A stretch of DNA of 64,000 nt from Methylobacter luteus IMV-B-3098 (GTDB lineage Bacteria; Pseudomonadota; Gammaproteobacteria; Methylococcales; Methylomonadaceae), in NCBI RefSeq assembly GCF_000427625.1, contig NZ_KE386569.1:1852591-1916590 (forward strand). The letters are read 5' to 3'. Below are positions 62,906-64,000 of the stretch, piece by piece (position 1 is the first letter of the stretch; the number at the start of each line of letters is the position of its first letter). The notes below the pieces were generated by a model, which saw only the letters and a list, made by a program, of their open reading frames with translations, ran no database searches and was not told the DNA's origin. The translations under genes were made by a program, and so were the position numbers.

Positions 62906-63430
62906 TTATTGAACATTAATTGATAAAACCCAACCGTCTTTACCTTGACATTCGCCTTCCAACATTTGAACTTTAGCAAAAGCATTTTTCTTGCCAGAAA
63001 AGTCCTGCAGATCCGTAACAGTTACAGGAGTCCCTTGAGGCATATGCTTGCAGACCCCGGTTCTGTCGTCTTCTTCTGTATCATCATATGCTGCTATAGT
63101 GCCTGGCACGGCGACCAAACGAATGGTTGCTGCTTTATCATAGGTATTTGGGCTCTTTAAAACATATTTTTGTCCCACTACAAGATTTTTGATTGCAGGT
63201 CCGGAAACAGAGCTCGAGGAATCTCCGCCGCTGGCCATTATGATAATTAGAAGGACTACTACCCCTCCAATAGCCCCAAAAAATACTTTTGGATTTTTTT
63301 CTTTTAAATTCAATATTGAAGAAACCAGATTTCCAGCTACACTTTTCATTGAGCTTTCGCTTTTGTTAACATTTTCTTCGATTTTGTTAACGTTTTCTTC
63401 AGTTTTGTTAACATTTTCTTCGTTACTCAT
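62906..63430 (-). CDS. Membrane-anchored hypothetical protein with N-terminal heptad repeat
   Basis: The 174-residue product starts with three near-identical 7-residue units (EENVNKT, EENVNKI, EENVNKS; residues 4-24), encoded by 21-bp DNA repeats at about 63361-63423. One membrane helix (about 50-66, VFFGAIGGVVVLLIIIMA) follows, then an extracytoplasmic domain with two cysteines (GVCKHMPQGT, EGECQGKDGW), which may form a disulfide and is somewhat SH3-like. The family is not known. Confidence 0.72.
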   Translation of the reverse strand: MSNEENVNKTEENVNKIEENVNKSESSMKSVAGNLVSSILNLKEKNPKVFFGAIGGVVVLLIIIMASGGDSSSSVSGPAIKNLVVGQKYVLKSPNTYDKAATIRLVAVPGTIAAYDDTEEDDRTGVCKHMPQGTPVTVTDLQDFSGKKNAFAKVQMLEGECQGKDGWVLSINVQ

Positions 63431-63716
63431 TTTTCATCCTCACGATATTGTAATTTTATTTATTATATTTATTGAGACTCTGCCCAAACTATCATCATCC
63501 GCTTGCTCAGATAATCCAAAAGCGAGATTTGCCTGACTAAACTACTGAACTATAAATAAAAATTTTACGATCTTTTATTTAGGCAAGAGCTTTCATTTCA
63601 CCCAACCATAGCAATTTTAAAAATCGACAGTCCATTATCAAATTTCCAAATTAATACACCAACTTACCACGATGAAAAAACTTTTCAAGTGCTATGTAGG
63701 TTCTTATTTTATCTAA

Positions 63717-64000
63717 TCAAATAAAATCATAGCCTTTTTTAGTATGAGCCGGTTTTTCTCTTTCCGTTATACGTTGATATTCAAATTGCCAATAACCTAG
63801 CCCGACATTTTTTCTGTTTTTCAAGACGACAGGAAAGTCTTCCTGTTGTGTAAATAAATGAATAATGTCGCCTTCTAGCATACAAGTATCAGTAATAATA
63901 TAGATTTTTTCGCTTTCGTGCTCGTTTCCTGTATAAAGCAAAGCTTTCTGTAGCTCATCCTTTTCCGAAGCATCCACCGGCCTGTAAGTTACAGCAGCAG
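63717..64000 (-). CDS. Hypothetical protein, partial at window edge
   Basis: The frame is open to the window's right end (upstream residues read VTYRPVDASEKDELQKALL), so the start lies outside. The visible 94 residues contain IYIITDTCMLEGDIIHLFTQQEDFPVVLKN and YWQFEYQRITEREKP. I do not recognise the family. The frame ends with TAA at 63717. A GTG at 63975-63977 could be an internal start. Confidence 0.5.
   Translation of the reverse strand, partial: AAVTYRPVDASEKDELQKALLYTGNEHESEKIYIITDTCMLEGDIIHLFTQQEDFPVVLKNRKNVGLGYWQFEYQRITEREKPAHTKKGYDFI

Overview
The window looks like a gammaproteobacterial chromosome. A methanotroph or relative (Methylococcales) would fit, but that is inference. The reason is the gene order gyrA-serC-pheA-hisC-tyrA-aroA-cmk-rpsA-ihfB, which is typical of Gammaproteobacteria, together with prfC, feoABC, a bacterial V-type ATPase operon and a giant cyclic beta-1,2-glucan synthase. 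No rRNA, phage or CRISPR array is visible.

Region 1 (1-13544) is a chromosomal integron. The tyrosine recombinase IntI is on the + strand (12570-13544) and carries the integron-specific insertion. It diverges from a candidate cassette promoter Pc and an attI core site. Sixteen gene cassettes follow on the minus strand, each closed by a recognisable attC site. Most cassette products are small and unknown. Recognisable ones are a GFA-like zinc protein, a P-loop kinase-like protein, an ABM-fold protein, a DUF4442/hotdog-like protein, a SEC-C protein, a GNAT acetyltransferase and an amidase. One cassette gene is split by a complete IS1182-family element with a CTAG target duplication. The distal end of the array is cut by the terminus of an IS21-family element that runs off the window.

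Region 2 (13724-33500) is core genome: prfC, a DUF2959 lipoprotein, a HerA-like ATPase, the ferrous iron transporter feoABC behind a likely Fur box, and the gyrA-to-ihfB operon for topology, serine/aromatic amino acid synthesis, CMP kinase, ribosomal protein S1 and IHF. A dienelactone-hydrolase-like protein and a low-molecular-weight tyrosine phosphatase follow.

Region 3 (33586-41009) is a V-type ATPase operon in the order B-D-I-K-E-DUF2764-A. This is a circular permutation of the usual E-DUF2764-A-B-D-I-K order. The K subunit carries the residues expected for sodium binding.

Region 4 (41162-53125) is an envelope and osmotic-stress block: a 2902-residue cyclic glucan synthase, a tiny lmo0937-type membrane protein, a DUF1207 outer membrane protein with a BON-like N-terminus, a BON lipoprotein and a CsbD protein.

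Region 5 (53553-61837) is a polysaccharide locus, partly decayed: a glycosyltransferase, a UDP-sugar dehydrogenase, an ExeA-like ATPase, GalU and ManC, mixed with remnants of a glycosyltransferase, a UDP-glucuronate 4-epimerase and an IS256-family transposase. The window ends with a duplicated tRNA-Gly/tRNA-Cys module and two uncharacterised proteins.
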